DNA of 64,000 nt, taken from positions 62,001-126,000 of the forward strand of contig CAJTDD010000002.1 in the NCBI GenBank assembly GCA_910574885.1, in the 5' to 3' direction. Below are positions 33,960-43,178 of this stretch, in pieces. The notes beneath the pieces are model-generated. The model worked only from the letters and a program-made list of their open reading frames with translations, had not been told where the DNA came from and ran no database searches. This DNA is from Lachnospiraceae bacterium. Its GTDB lineage: Bacteria; Bacillota; Clostridia; Lachnospirales; Lachnospiraceae. Positions within the stretch are counted from its first letter, which is position 1. Every line of letters begins with the position of its first letter. Position numbers and translations under genes: made by a program.

Positions 33960-35261
33960 TCACTTCTGCTCCATAATCTCCACAATCGTCTTCTCCGTCC
34001 CGGTCATCCCCGGGGAGGCAATCATCCCCATATGCCGCATGGTATCCTCCGGCGTTCTCCCATTGATTCCGTGGATTCCATCAATACACACGCCTTCCAT
34101 CGCCATATAGACGGCACGGAATGCCGCATCCACAGCAACAATTCCTTTCATGGTACAGCCATGGTTTCCGCCGTCACAGATCATCCCTGTCAGCCCGCTT
34201 GCCATATTCTGAATCACCCTGCCCATCGTCTCCTCATCTGCACCTTTCATAAATGCAAGCCCGCAGGCCATTCCTGTTCCTGCCGCAATCCCACAGCCAC
34301 AGAATGCCGACAGCCTTCCCGAGTATTCCTTGATATACATGGTAATCAGGTAACTAAGCGCCGCCGCCCTCAACAGACGCGTCTCATCCCCTTCACTTCC
34401 TTCTGCACGAAACTGGGCCATCAGCGGCATCGTCGCAATAATTCCATGGGCCCCGCTCCCGGTAATGCTCATTGCCGGCCGTGAAAGCCCAAGCACCCTG
34501 GCCTCAATCGCCCCGTTGCACAATAACTGCGCCGTTTTTAGCACATTATCTGAAATGACCTTGCCGCCGTTCTCTCCCAATAAAAGTTTCGTTATCACTG
34601 CCCGTTCGGATGCCATTCCTTCCTCCAAAAGTTCCATATTCATCGAAAAAGCTTCTCTGATAAAAGAAATCTCCTCCTTTGGAACCTCCCGGACATATTC
34701 CATAATTTCATGCAGCGAGTATTGATGTACCACAGGAATCTCACCGTCTCCACTGGCATCACCGCCCCCATTATCCATTTGGCGCAAATATGCTTCATCC
34801 GCATAGATCTGTACGCCATTCTTCTCTATGGAGACAATATGCGTATGGCTGTCCCGGATATGTACGGTACAAATGTCCTGTTCCGTCTGGACCGTTGCGT
34901 CTATCGTAATCTCAGAGCCGATATGATCCAGAACCGCCTCCACCATGCCACTCTCCACCATCGCCGCCGCTTTTGCATCATCCTCAGGCGTGATATCCCT
35001 CAGGGATTCCAGCCCCTTCTCGGCGTCTGCCGCAGCCGCGCCTAACGCCGCCGCATACAGATTCCCGAAATTCGACGAATTCGGTATTCCGCAGGTATAA
35101 GCATTCTTGTACATCCCTGAGTTCAAAGCCACCCGCACCTTCCTGACCTCGCCCTGCACATGCGCCCTGGCGCTGGCGACCGCAAACGCAATCGCCCCCG
35201 GCTCCGTGACGCCAAGAGCCGGCCTCATATCTTCTTTTATCAATCTGGTCAATTCATTCAT
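33960..35261 (-). CDS. CyuA/UPF0597 family protein (L-cysteine desulfidase or serine dehydratase-like)
   Basis: A 433-residue UPF0597 protein. It starts with EDMRPALGVTEPGAIAFAVASAR, and has MSITGSGAHGIIATMPL, SAFCGCGIAAGTGMACGLAF and MICDGGNHGCTMKGIVAVDAAFRA. The conserved Cys residues (CGCG, CDGGNHGC) resemble the 4Fe-4S ligands of iron-sulfur L-serine dehydratases. Relatives such as CyuA degrade L-cysteine to pyruvate, ammonia and sulfide. The sortase follows by 34 bases. Confidence 0.88.
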   Translation of the reverse strand: MNELTRLIKEDMRPALGVTEPGAIAFAVASARAHVQGEVRKVRVALNSGMYKNAYTCGIPNSSNFGNLYAAALGAAAADAEKGLESLRDITPEDDAKAAAMVESGMVEAVLDHIGSEITIDATVQTEQDICTVHIRDSHTHIVSIEKNGVQIYADEAYLRQMDNGGGDASGDGEIPVVHQYSLHEIMEYVREVPKEEISFIREAFSMNMELLEEGMASERAVITKLLLGENGGKVISDNVLKTAQLLCNGAIEARVLGLSRPAMSITGSGAHGIIATMPLMAQFRAEGSEGDETRLLRAAALSYLITMYIKEYSGRLSAFCGCGIAAGTGMACGLAFMKGADEETMGRVIQNMASGLTGMICDGGNHGCTMKGIVAVDAAFRAVYMAMEGVCIDGIHGINGRTPEDTMRHMGMIASPGMTGTEKTIVEIMEQK

Positions 35262-35405
35262 TTTCTGTATTCTCCCCTGTCCGGACGAATCTTCAAAACA
35301 ATATCATCTCTCATCTAATAGCATATTATATCACGAACCTGCCTTCTATGAAAGCATTTAAAAAAACAGGATTAAAAACTTTATATATTTTTAATCGGCA
35401 ATTTA

Positions 35406-35433
35406 TTGACTTTCCCTCTATACAGCGTATGAT
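35406..35433 (+). promoter_or_regulatory. promoter of the zinc-ribbon/DUF5685/DnaJ/flavodoxin run
   Basis: TTGACT (35406-35411) and TATGAT (35428-35433) with a 16-base spacer, followed by AGGAGG (35447-35452) and the GTG start at 35462. Confidence 0.7.
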
Positions 35434-35461
35434 GGAACATATATTTAGGAGGTTGATATAC

Positions 35462-35857
35462 GTGAAAGAAAAATTTATCCGATTTATGTACGGCCGTTAC
35501 GGTATGGATTCTCTGGGAAAATTTACGATTATCGCCGGGCTTATCGCCATGATTCTTGCCGGCTGGAACAACAACCTGATCCTTTCCCTTGTGTCCTGGG
35601 CATGCATCATTTACACTTACTTCCGTATGTTTTCCAGAAACGTCTACAAACGTTCTTCGGAAAACCAGTGGTATCTGAATAAGACTTACAAGCTGCGGAC
35701 TGCTTTTTACAAACAGAAAAACCTGATGGCGCAGCGCAAGACCCACCATATTTATAAGTGTCCTGCCTGCCGCCAGAAAATCCGCATTCCCCGGGGCAAG
35801 GGACGGATTGAAATCCGGTGTCCGAAATGCAGCGCAACATTTATTAAGAACAGTTAA
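35462..35857 (+). CDS. membrane protein with C-terminal zinc ribbon
   Basis: A 131-residue protein. A GTG at 35462 is chosen since AGGAGG lies 9 bases upstream; an ATG-started frame from 35348 would overlap the promoter. Two hydrophobic segments (about residues 19-50, GKFTIIAGLIAMILAGWNNNLILSLVSWACIIYTYF) are followed by a basic stretch and a zinc ribbon YKCPACRQKIRIPRGKGRIEIRCPKCSATF with two C-x2-C pairs. It is the first of four collinear genes. Role unknown. Confidence 0.78.
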   Translation: MKEKFIRFMYGRYGMDSLGKFTIIAGLIAMILAGWNNNLILSLVSWACIIYTYFRMFSRNVYKRSSENQWYLNKTYKLRTAFYKQKNLMAQRKTHHIYKCPACRQKIRIPRGKGRIEIRCPKCSATFIKNS

Positions 35858-35871
35858 AGACGAGGTTTCTA

Positions 35872-36708
35872 ATGTTTGGATATATTGCAATCAACAAGGC
35901 AGAGATGAAATTCAAAGATTATGAGATGTACCACTCTTACTACTGCGGTCTTTGCAAATGCCTGAAAGAGCGTTACGGCATCCGCGGGCAGGTGACGCTG
36001 TCCTTCGACATGACATTTTTAATCGTCCTCCTGACCGGTCTTTACGAGCCTTTGGAAGAGAAGGAAGTGGTGAACTGTATTGCGCACCCTCTGGAAAAAC
36101 ATATTGCCCGGACGAATGAATTTACAGAGTACGCCGCTGCCGTCAACCTCATTTTGTCCTACTATAAATGCAAAGATGACTGGGAGGACGACCACAAGCG
36201 TAAGAGCTATATCGCGGCAAAACTTCTTACTCCTAAGATGAAGGACATCTGCCGGCAGTATCCTTCCAAGGTCGCCGCCGTTTCTTCCAATCTAAGACGT
36301 CTTTCTGTCCTGGAGCGGGAAAATGAACAGAACATTGACCTGGTGGCAGGGCTTTTCGGCAATATCATGGCAGAGCTATTCGCATACCGTAAGGATGAAT
36401 GGGAAGCGTCCCTTAGGAAGATCGGTTTCTTTCTAGGCAAATTCATTTACCTGATGGATGCCTTTACGGATGTGGCCGAGGATATCCGAACCCATAATTA
36501 CAATCCTTTCAAGGATGCATACCAAAATGATTCCCAATTTTCAGAAAACTGCCGGAAAGTGATGACACTGATGATGGCGGAATGTTCCCGTGAATTTGAA
36601 AAACTGCCAATCCTCTTGCATACTGACATTCTTCGTAATATACTATATTCTGGTGTCTGGCAGCGTTACACAGACAATACTAATTCAGATTCAGGAGAAG
36701 AAAAATGA
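35872..36708 (+). CDS. DUF5685 family protein
   Basis: A 278-residue protein, mostly alpha-helical. It begins [36 protein letters not shown], where YYCGLCKCL is a conserved Cys cluster of the DUF5685 family. It also has [20 protein letters not shown] and [27 protein letters not shown], an Asp-rich helix reminiscent of all-alpha prenyl-synthase-like folds (weak impression). It lies 14 bases after the zinc-ribbon gene, and its last codons overlap the DnaJ gene start. Function unknown. Confidence 0.75.
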   Translation: MFGYIAINKAEMKFKDYEMYHSYYCGLCKCLKERYGIRGQVTLSFDMTFLIVLLTGLYEPLEEKEVVNCIAHPLEKHIARTNEFTEYAAAVNLILSYYKCKDDWEDDHKRKSYIAAKLLTPKMKDICRQYPSKVAAVSSNLRRLSVLERENEQNIDLVAGLFGNIMAELFAYRKDEWEASLRKIGFFLGKFIYLMDAFTDVAEDIRTHNYNPFKDAYQNDSQFSENCRKVMTLMMAECSREFEKLPILLHTDILRNILYSGVWQRYTDNTNSDSGEEK

Positions 36709-37376
36709 CAGATCCATACGGCGTTCTTGGCATCCCACAGAGCGCATCTGACGAAGAGATAAAGAAAGCATACCGCACCCTGAGCCGGAAATATCATCCG
36801 GATGCGAATATCAACAATCCCAACAAAGACCAGGCGGAAGCCCGCTTCAAAGAGGTACAGCAGGCTTATCAGCAGATTATGCAGGAACGGGAATATCAGG
36901 ATTCCGGTTCTTACGGCGGTTTCGGGAATTTCCGTGGTTTTAACGCACAGTACCAGCAGGCGGCGTCCGGCGGCGAGACGGAAGAAGACCTCCACATGAA
37001 AGCTGCTTCAAACTTTATTAACAGCCGCCATTATCAGGAGGCGCTGAACCTTCTGAACAGTATCCGCGGGCGGAACGCCCGTTGGTATTATTACAGCGCC
37101 CTTGCCAACTCCGGCGCCGGGAACAATGCGATTGCCTTCCAACATGCACAGGAAGCCCTCCGCCTTGAACCCGATAACCTGCAATATCAGTTTCTTGTCC
37201 GTCGTTTCGAGAGCGGCGGAACATGGTATCAGCAGCAGCAAGGGTCTTATCAGACTACGTTTATGGGCGGAGGAGACTGGTGTACGAAGCTGTGCATCGC
37301 AAACATTATCTGCAATATGTGCTGCGGCAGTGGTTTCTGCTGTGGAGGAGGCGGAATACCCGGCGGATATATATAA
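36705..37376 (+). CDS. J-domain (DnaJ-like) co-chaperone
   Basis: A 223-residue protein. Residues 1-65 form a J-domain with the HPD tripeptide ([10 protein letters not shown]) that stimulates the Hsp70 ATPase. The middle region contains TPR-like helices ([50 protein letters not shown]), and the C-terminus is Cys/Gly-rich ([21 protein letters not shown]). It lacks the DnaJ zinc fingers and client-binding domains. The ATG overlaps the end of the DUF5685 gene by 4 bases, implying coupling. The Cys-rich tail may bind metal. Confidence 0.88.
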   Translation: MTDPYGVLGIPQSASDEEIKKAYRTLSRKYHPDANINNPNKDQAEARFKEVQQAYQQIMQEREYQDSGSYGGFGNFRGFNAQYQQAASGGETEEDLHMKAASNFINSRHYQEALNLLNSIRGRNARWYYYSALANSGAGNNAIAFQHAQEALRLEPDNLQYQFLVRRFESGGTWYQQQQGSYQTTFMGGGDWCTKLCIANIICNMCCGSGFCCGGGGIPGGYI

Positions 37377-37400
37377 CGTTCAAGAAAGGAGGCGTCATCC

Positions 37401-37928
37401 ATGCTGGAATATCTCGTATTATATCAAAGCGAGTCTGGGAATACGAAGAAGATAGCTGCAACCATCTTTTCCCACCTTCCCGGGACTTCCAAGGATTTAA
37501 TCGACATTATGACGGACAAGCGGATTCCGGAAGCCCATATTTATTTCATAGGGTTCTGTGTGCATCAAGGTTCATGCAGCATGGCAGTCAGCGATTTTCT
37601 GAACGATTTGAGCGGAAAACGGATTGCCTTGTTCGGGACATGCGGCATGGGCAACTCCCCGGAATATTACAGTGCGATTGAACACAGCGCAAATGTGTGG
37701 ATTGAGTCTGACAATGAATATCTGGGAGCATTTATCTGCCAGGGCAAGATGCCTCAGCGTGTGCGCCAAAAATACGAGGCTATCAGGACGAAAGAGAATG
37801 CCGCGCAGATTAATTTGTGCCTGCGGAATTTCGACGAGGCGCTGACCCACCCCGACAGCCTTGATTTGGAACATGCAAAAGTATTTGTGGAAAAGATATT
37901 GAAGAAAATAGAGGCAGAGGAATTTTAG
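37401..37928 (+). CDS. flavodoxin family protein
   Basis: A 175-residue flavodoxin-like domain. The phosphate-binding loop is LVLYQSESGNTKKIAATI (T/S-x-S-G-N-T), and the ring-binding loops lie near FCVHQGSCSM and FGTCGMGNSPEYY. It would bind FMN and transfer electrons. The partner is unknown; related flavodoxins accompany oxidoreductases in clostridia. It follows DnaJ by 24 bases with an AAAGGAGG site. A hairpin overlaps its stop codon. Confidence 0.83.
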   Translation: MLEYLVLYQSESGNTKKIAATIFSHLPGTSKDLIDIMTDKRIPEAHIYFIGFCVHQGSCSMAVSDFLNDLSGKRIALFGTCGMGNSPEYYSAIEHSANVWIESDNEYLGAFICQGKMPQRVRQKYEAIRTKENAAQINLCLRNFDEALTHPDSLDLEHAKVFVEKILKKIEAEEF

Positions 37929-37939
37929 TTCCTCTGCCT
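37912..37939 (+). terminator. terminator overlapping the flavodoxin stop
   Basis: AGGCAGAGGAA (37912-37922) pairs with TTCCTCTGCCT (37929-37939). The TAG stop (37926-37928) lies in the loop. Confidence 0.7.
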
Positions 37940-37962
37940 TATTCATGTAACAGATAAGCCCC

Positions 37963-38376
37963 CTATATGGGAAGTTCCAGATAGATGTCTTTTCCTTCTT
38001 TGATGGAAATGACTACCTTGCCGCTCTTAACCGTTGTCACCGCGCCCTGCACGTTCATCTCGACTGCCGCGGCTTTAGCTTCCTTTTCCCCTTCTGCCGG
38101 CTCCTCTGGCGCACTCTCAGATGCGTCCTTGAACCCCTCCACATTGTCAACGGTCAGTGGACAGAGTGAATCGCTGGTCTTCGTAAGTTTTGCCCCCAAT
38201 ACCTGTCCGATTGTCAGGCATCCGTCAAGGTTCAATAATCCGGAATCCACCAGTTCATCGAAGATTGCCGGATCTTCCAGATTCGCTGCCTCGATGGTGA
38301 TTCCTCCTTCTGCCCTGCAGCACAGGACTGCCGGGTCGTTCGCATGGGCTTTCGCGGTTTCCGCTGTAATAGACAT
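37963..38376 (-). CDS. PrdA-like N-terminal domain protein (orphan proline-reductase-type fragment)
   Basis: A 137-residue protein. Its first 75 residues (MSITAETAKAHANDPAVLCCR..., NLEDPAIFDELVDSGLL, CLTIGQVLGAKLTKTSDSLCPLT) strongly recall the N-terminus of the D-proline reductase proprotein PrdA. The rest is an acidic linker (ESAPEEPAEGEKEAKAAA) and a short beta segment. Full PrdA is over 600 residues and is processed to a pyruvoyl subunit; none of that region is present, nor any prdB, prdC or racemase gene. It may be a stand-alone regulatory or carrier domain. The start follows AGGAGGT. Confidence 0.6.
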   Translation of the reverse strand: MSITAETAKAHANDPAVLCCRAEGGITIEAANLEDPAIFDELVDSGLLNLDGCLTIGQVLGAKLTKTSDSLCPLTVDNVEGFKDASESAPEEPAEGEKEAKAAAVEMNVQGAVTTVKSGKVVISIKEGKDIYLELPI

Positions 38377-38484
38377 TGTGATTACCTCCTCTTTCTGTTG
38401 TAGATACTGATTTAAGTATATCTGTCCTGGGCTGTGAATTCCAATCACTTTTTCTCATGTATAGGAGGTAATTATTGATATTTT

Positions 38485-38670
38485 CTATTCGTTTGGTTCG
38501 GCTTCCAGTTCTTCCGTTGGTATGCCGAGAATCTGAAGCTCTACCTTTGCGGCTCTCTTCTGGAAATTAAATTCTTCCTTTCCATACCTTTCAATCCTTA
38601 AAAGATTCATGTACTTATCAATAGCTACTTTCTTTTGCTCGTTTTCATTCATCTGTTCCGTTACCTCCAT
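38485..38670 (-). CDS. small charged protein, unknown
   Basis: A 61-residue acidic, probably helical protein (MEVTEQMNENEQKKVAIDKY ... EELEAEPNE). The ATG at 38670 is preceded by AAAGGAGAA at 8 bases, which supports translation. I do not recognise a family. It lies upstream of the PrdA-like gene on the same strand, separated by about 110 bases. Confidence 0.55.
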   Translation of the reverse strand: MEVTEQMNENEQKKVAIDKYMNLLRIERYGKEEFNFQKRAAKVELQILGIPTEELEAEPNE

Positions 38671-38996
38671 TGTATTATTCTCCTTTCATTCAGATTTACT
38701 TGCCACATCAGCTAATCCTCTATCAAATCATGCTCTACCAGTTTTGCCTTGCCGCTTTTAAGCTCTGATATCTAGATATTTCATATTACTTTCTGAATAA
38801 AATGGGTCTGCATTTATCTCAAATGGTATTCGTTTTTCTCTGCTGACTTTCGTAGCAAACATATTTCTTTGTTAAATAAAGTATATGTTTTCGTAAAGCA
38901 TTTGTCAACGTCTTGCTTTATACAATATCATACTATGCAAATACACATAAATATAACAGATTCAAAAAACAGAGGAGCTTAAAGCTCCTCTGTTTT
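38671..38996. other. non-coding region before the surface-protein terminator
   Basis: About 325 AT-rich bases without a credible gene. It holds the upstream region of the small charged-protein gene and a strong terminator at 38969-38992. A TTGTCAAC stretch near 38907 resembles a -35 box, but no matching gene follows. Confidence 0.5.
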
Positions 38997-38997
38997 T
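38964..38997. terminator. strong terminator of the surface-protein gene
   Basis: ACAGAGGAGCTT and AAGCTCCTCTGT (38969-38992) form a 12-bp stem flanked by A6 and T6. It works in both directions and directly follows the stop codon at 38997. Confidence 0.9.
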
Positions 38998-41900
38998 TAC
39001 CGCATTGTCCTGCGCTTCACACTATATCCAATGCCTGCAACTCCCAACATCATAAAGAGAACATAGAGCATCATTGTATTTGCGTCGCCAGTCTTAGGCG
39101 CTGTGGATTTTTTCGGGAAAGAGCCTGACTCAGTATTCTCACCCGTTGTTCCGCCTTCTGTCTTTTTCACTTCTTTCCAGCCCAAAGCGATTGGCGACAG
39201 GCTAGTTACCTTAAACTGAATTGCATCACCCTTTACTGCAGCCGGATATTCGATATCTCCTGGCTTATACCCATTCATTTCCTCGGTAAACATATGCACT
39301 ACCTCGAAATCGTGAGTATCTTTTCCGGTTCCTTCCGGGTATGACATGGTAACAGTAATTCCACCCTTAGGGAAATTATCCTTATCTACCTTAACCCAGT
39401 TTCCGTTTTCATCCTTAACCTTCAGGACTACGTCGTAAACTTCAAAGCTATTGCTTCCGTTCGGCAGCTTCTTCTGAATCTCATTCTCCATCTTTCCTTC
39501 AATCTTTGACGGAGTGTTTAATCCAATCTGAGCCAATGTTTCCGGAACTACGGAGATTCCGTTCTCAAATTCCAGCCTGTACTCTACCTCAGCCGTTGAT
39601 TCCGGTACATTCGGCTGTACGCTTACCGCATTGATTCTTCCGGTAAGAACCGGTAATGCTGCGGGCATTGTGTAATTATCAATCTTGGTTCCGGTAAGAA
39701 CTGCTACATAATTCGGGTCTTCCCATGCAAGTGTTACCTTCTGCTCGCCTGGCGTAGTCGCCCCATAGGTTCCGACTAACTTGCTCTCTGGCATAAACCG
39801 TACGTCGGCTGCGTCGGCCGGAAGAATACCGGCTACCCGTAACTCTCCGTAAAGAGTCGCATTGTTGCCGCCATTCAGGCTCTGCTCGCTGTCTACTGCC
39901 TCTAAACCGCTGACATCCCATGTCAACGCCTTCTTAGCAACCGTCACAACGCCGCTGCAAACGACCTGATCCTTAAATTCCTTGCCGCCCACGGTTCCGT
40001 TGTATAATACACGGAATGCCTGTCCTTCTCCTGCCAGCGGCATACCGCTGACGTCAAGCGTAAAATGGCTTGCGTCGTTGTCGCTCTCGTCACCGACTTT
40101 TGCCGTAATCTTCGCAATCTTCACAATGTCAGCCCATGTATCGCCGTATGTCGGGTTCTGCTTAACTGTTACTGCGTTATCAAGAGTAGCCTGTGCATCG
40201 CCTACGACAAATTCAATATCTCTGACCGTAAATTTGATAGTACCTTGTCTGCCAATATAGTTTCCGCTGCCCGGAACAAACGTATAGCCAATCTCTCCGG
40301 TGTCGCCTACGACCAGCTTCGCAAGCTCAGCCACTACCTCGTCATATTTCATACCGGTAACATTGTTGTAGGTATAAGCAACAGAACCAGAAATTACTTC
40401 ATCATTCATTCCGGTAAATACAGGCTCCGTAAACTTTCCGATTTCGGCTACGACGTTCTGCTCAGCCACTGCGCTGACCATGTACTTATCTGTCGGCTTA
40501 ATCGTAAGGACGCTGCCTAAAGCGAATGTAATCTCATAATTCGGATTGGACTCCGGCAATGTTCCTACATTGATCGCATATCCGCCCTCTTTCACGTTTT
40601 CACCTGCTTCACGCCCTAATGCACCCGCAAGAGTTTCACCCGCAACCAGAGGTGTACTGCTGTCAACAATAACCTTAAACTCCGGATCATCCTGACCGTA
40701 CTCTTTCTCGGCTGACTGAGTTGTAATCGTAATCGGTTTACGTTTTACATTGACTTCTACCGTAAATGCTTGTACCGCATATGTTTCTAAATCAGTTGGT
40801 ACGAATAGAGCCTTCAATGTATTTTTCCCGGCAGCTCCATAGGAATCACCCTCAATCGCCCAGCCAACCTTACCGGCAACCGGATTCCCATTCTTATCTG
40901 CCGCCGTTACGGCCGCTAATAACTCATTGCTTACTTTATCGCCATATGTAACGCTGATAGCCGGCGCGGTAATCGTAAGCTTTTCTTTCTGGATGTAATT
41001 TGTCTCTGACAGAGTCAGGACATCCTTGCCAAACAGACTCCACTGATCATCATCATAGATGAAATTAATATCTTCGCCCCAAATATTAAATGTGTAGCTT
41101 CCATCTGTATTCGCTTTTGTTCCTGCCAAAAACAGTTCGCCACCAGAACCAATTGTACCTTCGTCACTGTTCGTCACGTCAACCAGATAATTCTTACCCT
41201 CTAATGTAACAATATTCCACATATGGCCGCCGGCGCCGGTTCCGCCGCCCATCTCTCCGCATATAGTATAACAAACTGCGTCTTTGAAGGTTGACATATC
41301 ACACAAATATTGGAATGCCTTTGCATAGCCTTCACATACAACGTTCGTTGTCGGATCGCCGTCAAACACCCAGACCATCTGCCATGGATTGCCGTAAGGC
41401 ATATAAGCGTCTTCAGCCGCCTCGTCGTAGTAAGATACCAGATCACAAATCTCTTGACAATATGCGGCAAGTTTCTCATAGTCTGATTTTCCTTCATGTT
41501 TTGTTACAATAGCTTTTGCATTATCAGCCGCCTTTTTCACACCGCCGACTTTTGCAGCATCAACCGTGAACATATCTGCCGCACGATACTCTGACGCAAC
41601 TACAAACTGGAATGACAACCGGCTGATGCTATAGGTTTCTCCCCGCTGAACAAAATCATAACTGAATTGATAACCTATGGTCTTATCAAACCAGTATAAT
41701 TCATAGGGGCAATCCATCAACAGATAAGATATCACAGGATCTACAGCTTCTAAAATCTTATCTCCCGCAATATCTGCAGCCACCTTAAAATCAGATCCCA
41801 GCTCGGCCGTAGTCCATGTCATAGCATACGGCACGGCAATATCTTTCGTAGACGTTCTCGTTCCTGCCGCCACTTCTTCAATGACCTTCTTCAACTCTGT

Positions 41901-42368
41901 ATATGCAGTTTTCAGTTTCGGGTCTGTCAGCTTGTCCGCGCCGACATTTCCAAGCGTCGCAATTCCATCGTTGAAACCTTCGTAGAAAAGCTGCTCTACG
42001 TAACCCGCAAATAATTCGTCACTATCCGGAAGATCTTCATCCAGATTCTTCACCTCTACGGTGAATTCCTGACTTCTCTCCGCCGGGCCTGCATCATCCT
42101 GATTCTCTCCGCCACCCGGCTCGGTTCCCTGTCCGTCTGGCGCACCCGGTGTACCCGGTGTCCCCGGCTCGGTTCCCGGCTCATCCGGCGTGTCCTGCTC
42201 GGTTCCCTGACCACTCGGATCATTCGTCCCTGCGACCGTAGCCCCGCTGCTGTCTGTATCATCCTCCGCAAGCGACGTCAGAACAGGCAAATTCACTGAA
42301 CCTCCAATCACCACAAGGGATAACGCCACAGCCAGTAACCGCTTTAGCTGTTTTTTCCGCTCCTTCAT
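38997..42368 (-). CDS. large cell-wall-anchored protein with transglutaminase-like domain and MBG repeats
   Basis: A 1123-residue surface protein. Residues 1-36 form a signal peptide (KKQLKRLLAVALSLVVIGG...). A Pro/Gly/Glu-rich linker follows. A transglutaminase-like domain carries the triad Cys (VVCEGYAKAFQYL), His (GGHMWNIV) and Asp (YLVDVTNSD). Several MBG-type immunoglobulin-like repeats (ISVTYGDKVS, SAEKEYGQDDPEF) come next. Residues 1090-1095 are APKTGD, then a membrane helix and a basic tail (KRRTMR). It is probably attached by a class B sortase such as that at 32765-33925. It may adhere to or cross-link host or cell-wall material. The ATG at 42368 follows AAGGAG. Confidence 0.88.
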   Translation of the reverse strand: MKERKKQLKRLLAVALSLVVIGGSVNLPVLTSLAEDDTDSSGATVAGTNDPSGQGTEQDTPDEPGTEPGTPGTPGAPDGQGTEPGGGENQDDAGPAERSQEFTVEVKNLDEDLPDSDELFAGYVEQLFYEGFNDGIATLGNVGADKLTDPKLKTAYTELKKVIEEVAAGTRTSTKDIAVPYAMTWTTAELGSDFKVAADIAGDKILEAVDPVISYLLMDCPYELYWFDKTIGYQFSYDFVQRGETYSISRLSFQFVVASEYRAADMFTVDAAKVGGVKKAADNAKAIVTKHEGKSDYEKLAAYCQEICDLVSYYDEAAEDAYMPYGNPWQMVWVFDGDPTTNVVCEGYAKAFQYLCDMSTFKDAVCYTICGEMGGGTGAGGHMWNIVTLEGKNYLVDVTNSDEGTIGSGGELFLAGTKANTDGSYTFNIWGEDINFIYDDDQWSLFGKDVLTLSETNYIQKEKLTITAPAISVTYGDKVSNELLAAVTAADKNGNPVAGKVGWAIEGDSYGAAGKNTLKALFVPTDLETYAVQAFTVEVNVKRKPITITTQSAEKEYGQDDPEFKVIVDSSTPLVAGETLAGALGREAGENVKEGGYAINVGTLPESNPNYEITFALGSVLTIKPTDKYMVSAVAEQNVVAEIGKFTEPVFTGMNDEVISGSVAYTYNNVTGMKYDEVVAELAKLVVGDTGEIGYTFVPGSGNYIGRQGTIKFTVRDIEFVVGDAQATLDNAVTVKQNPTYGDTWADIVKIAKITAKVGDESDNDASHFTLDVSGMPLAGEGQAFRVLYNGTVGGKEFKDQVVCSGVVTVAKKALTWDVSGLEAVDSEQSLNGGNNATLYGELRVAGILPADAADVRFMPESKLVGTYGATTPGEQKVTLAWEDPNYVAVLTGTKIDNYTMPAALPVLTGRINAVSVQPNVPESTAEVEYRLEFENGISVVPETLAQIGLNTPSKIEGKMENEIQKKLPNGSNSFEVYDVVLKVKDENGNWVKVDKDNFPKGGITVTMSYPEGTGKDTHDFEVVHMFTEEMNGYKPGDIEYPAAVKGDAIQFKVTSLSPIALGWKEVKKTEGGTTGENTESGSFPKKSTAPKTGDANTMMLYVLFMMLGVAGIGYSVKRRTMR

Positions 42369-42466
42369 GTTTTTCACTCCTTGATCTTGAATCATTTATG
42401 TTATTTCCTCACCATTCTATCACAGATTCCTATTTAAAAAAAGTATTTTTTAAATAATTCTTTTCC

Positions 42467-43144
42467 CTAAATATTCTCCGTATACCTGCACGCCGGATAC
42501 CCGCTGCATCCCCAGAATTCTCCAAATTTTCCGCTGCGTTTCTTTAGAAACTGCCCGCATCTGGGACAGACCTTCATATTCGCCGTAACCGCCGGATTCG
42601 CCAATTCTTCTCCCAGCTTCTCAAACACCTTCTGGTTCATGCTGCAGTCTGCAAGGGCACGATGCGCCCCGTCTGTGGAAATATGATAATGCGACGCCAA
42701 ATCCACCAGCTTATAATGGGATAGCTGGGGTAGACATTGTCTGGCAAGGGATAATGTGTCTATGTAGTCATTTGCAATCGTCCTTCCCCAGTAATACTCT
42801 GCATCCCTCCAGATAAATTTCATGTCAAAGGTATGGATATTATGCCCTACCAAAAATCCTTCGCCAACAAATGCATCAAAATCCGCCAGCGCCTTCTTAA
42901 ACACAGGCGCGTCTTTTACCATGTCGTCATAGATGTGATTCACCTCCGACGCCCGAAAAGGAATAGGTCTTTCCGGGTTTACCAGGGTGGAAAAGGTATC
43001 CACAACCTTGCCTTTCTCCACTTTAATTGCGGAAATCTCGACTACCGCGTCGCTTGCCCAGCTAGTCCCTGTCGTTTCCAAGTCAAAGACAACATAATCT
43101 CCAACGTATTTATCGATTTTTCTTCCTCTTTTATCTCCAAGCAT
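42467..43144 (-). CDS. DnaQ-like 3'-5' exonuclease with C-terminal zinc finger
   Basis: A 225-residue protein. The exonuclease motifs are Exo I YVVFDLETTGTSWASDAVVEIS, Exo II GHNIHTFDMKFIW and Exo III HRALADC (DEDDh class). The last 35 residues are a topoisomerase-type zinc finger, CPRCGQFLKKRSGKFGEFWGCSGYPACRY. It may trim DNA or RNA 3' ends in repair, or act as a stand-alone proofreading nuclease. I start at the ATG at 43144, 8 bases after GGGAG. It is 34 bases downstream of the ATPase-nuclease gene and probably co-transcribed. Confidence 0.88.
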   Translation of the reverse strand: MLGDKRGRKIDKYVGDYVVFDLETTGTSWASDAVVEISAIKVEKGKVVDTFSTLVNPERPIPFRASEVNHIYDDMVKDAPVFKKALADFDAFVGEGFLVGHNIHTFDMKFIWRDAEYYWGRTIANDYIDTLSLARQCLPQLSHYKLVDLASHYHISTDGAHRALADCSMNQKVFEKLGEELANPAVTANMKVCPRCGQFLKKRSGKFGEFWGCSGYPACRYTENI

Positions 43145-43178
43145 ATTCTTTCTCCCTTGTATTTTCTCATTTCCTACC

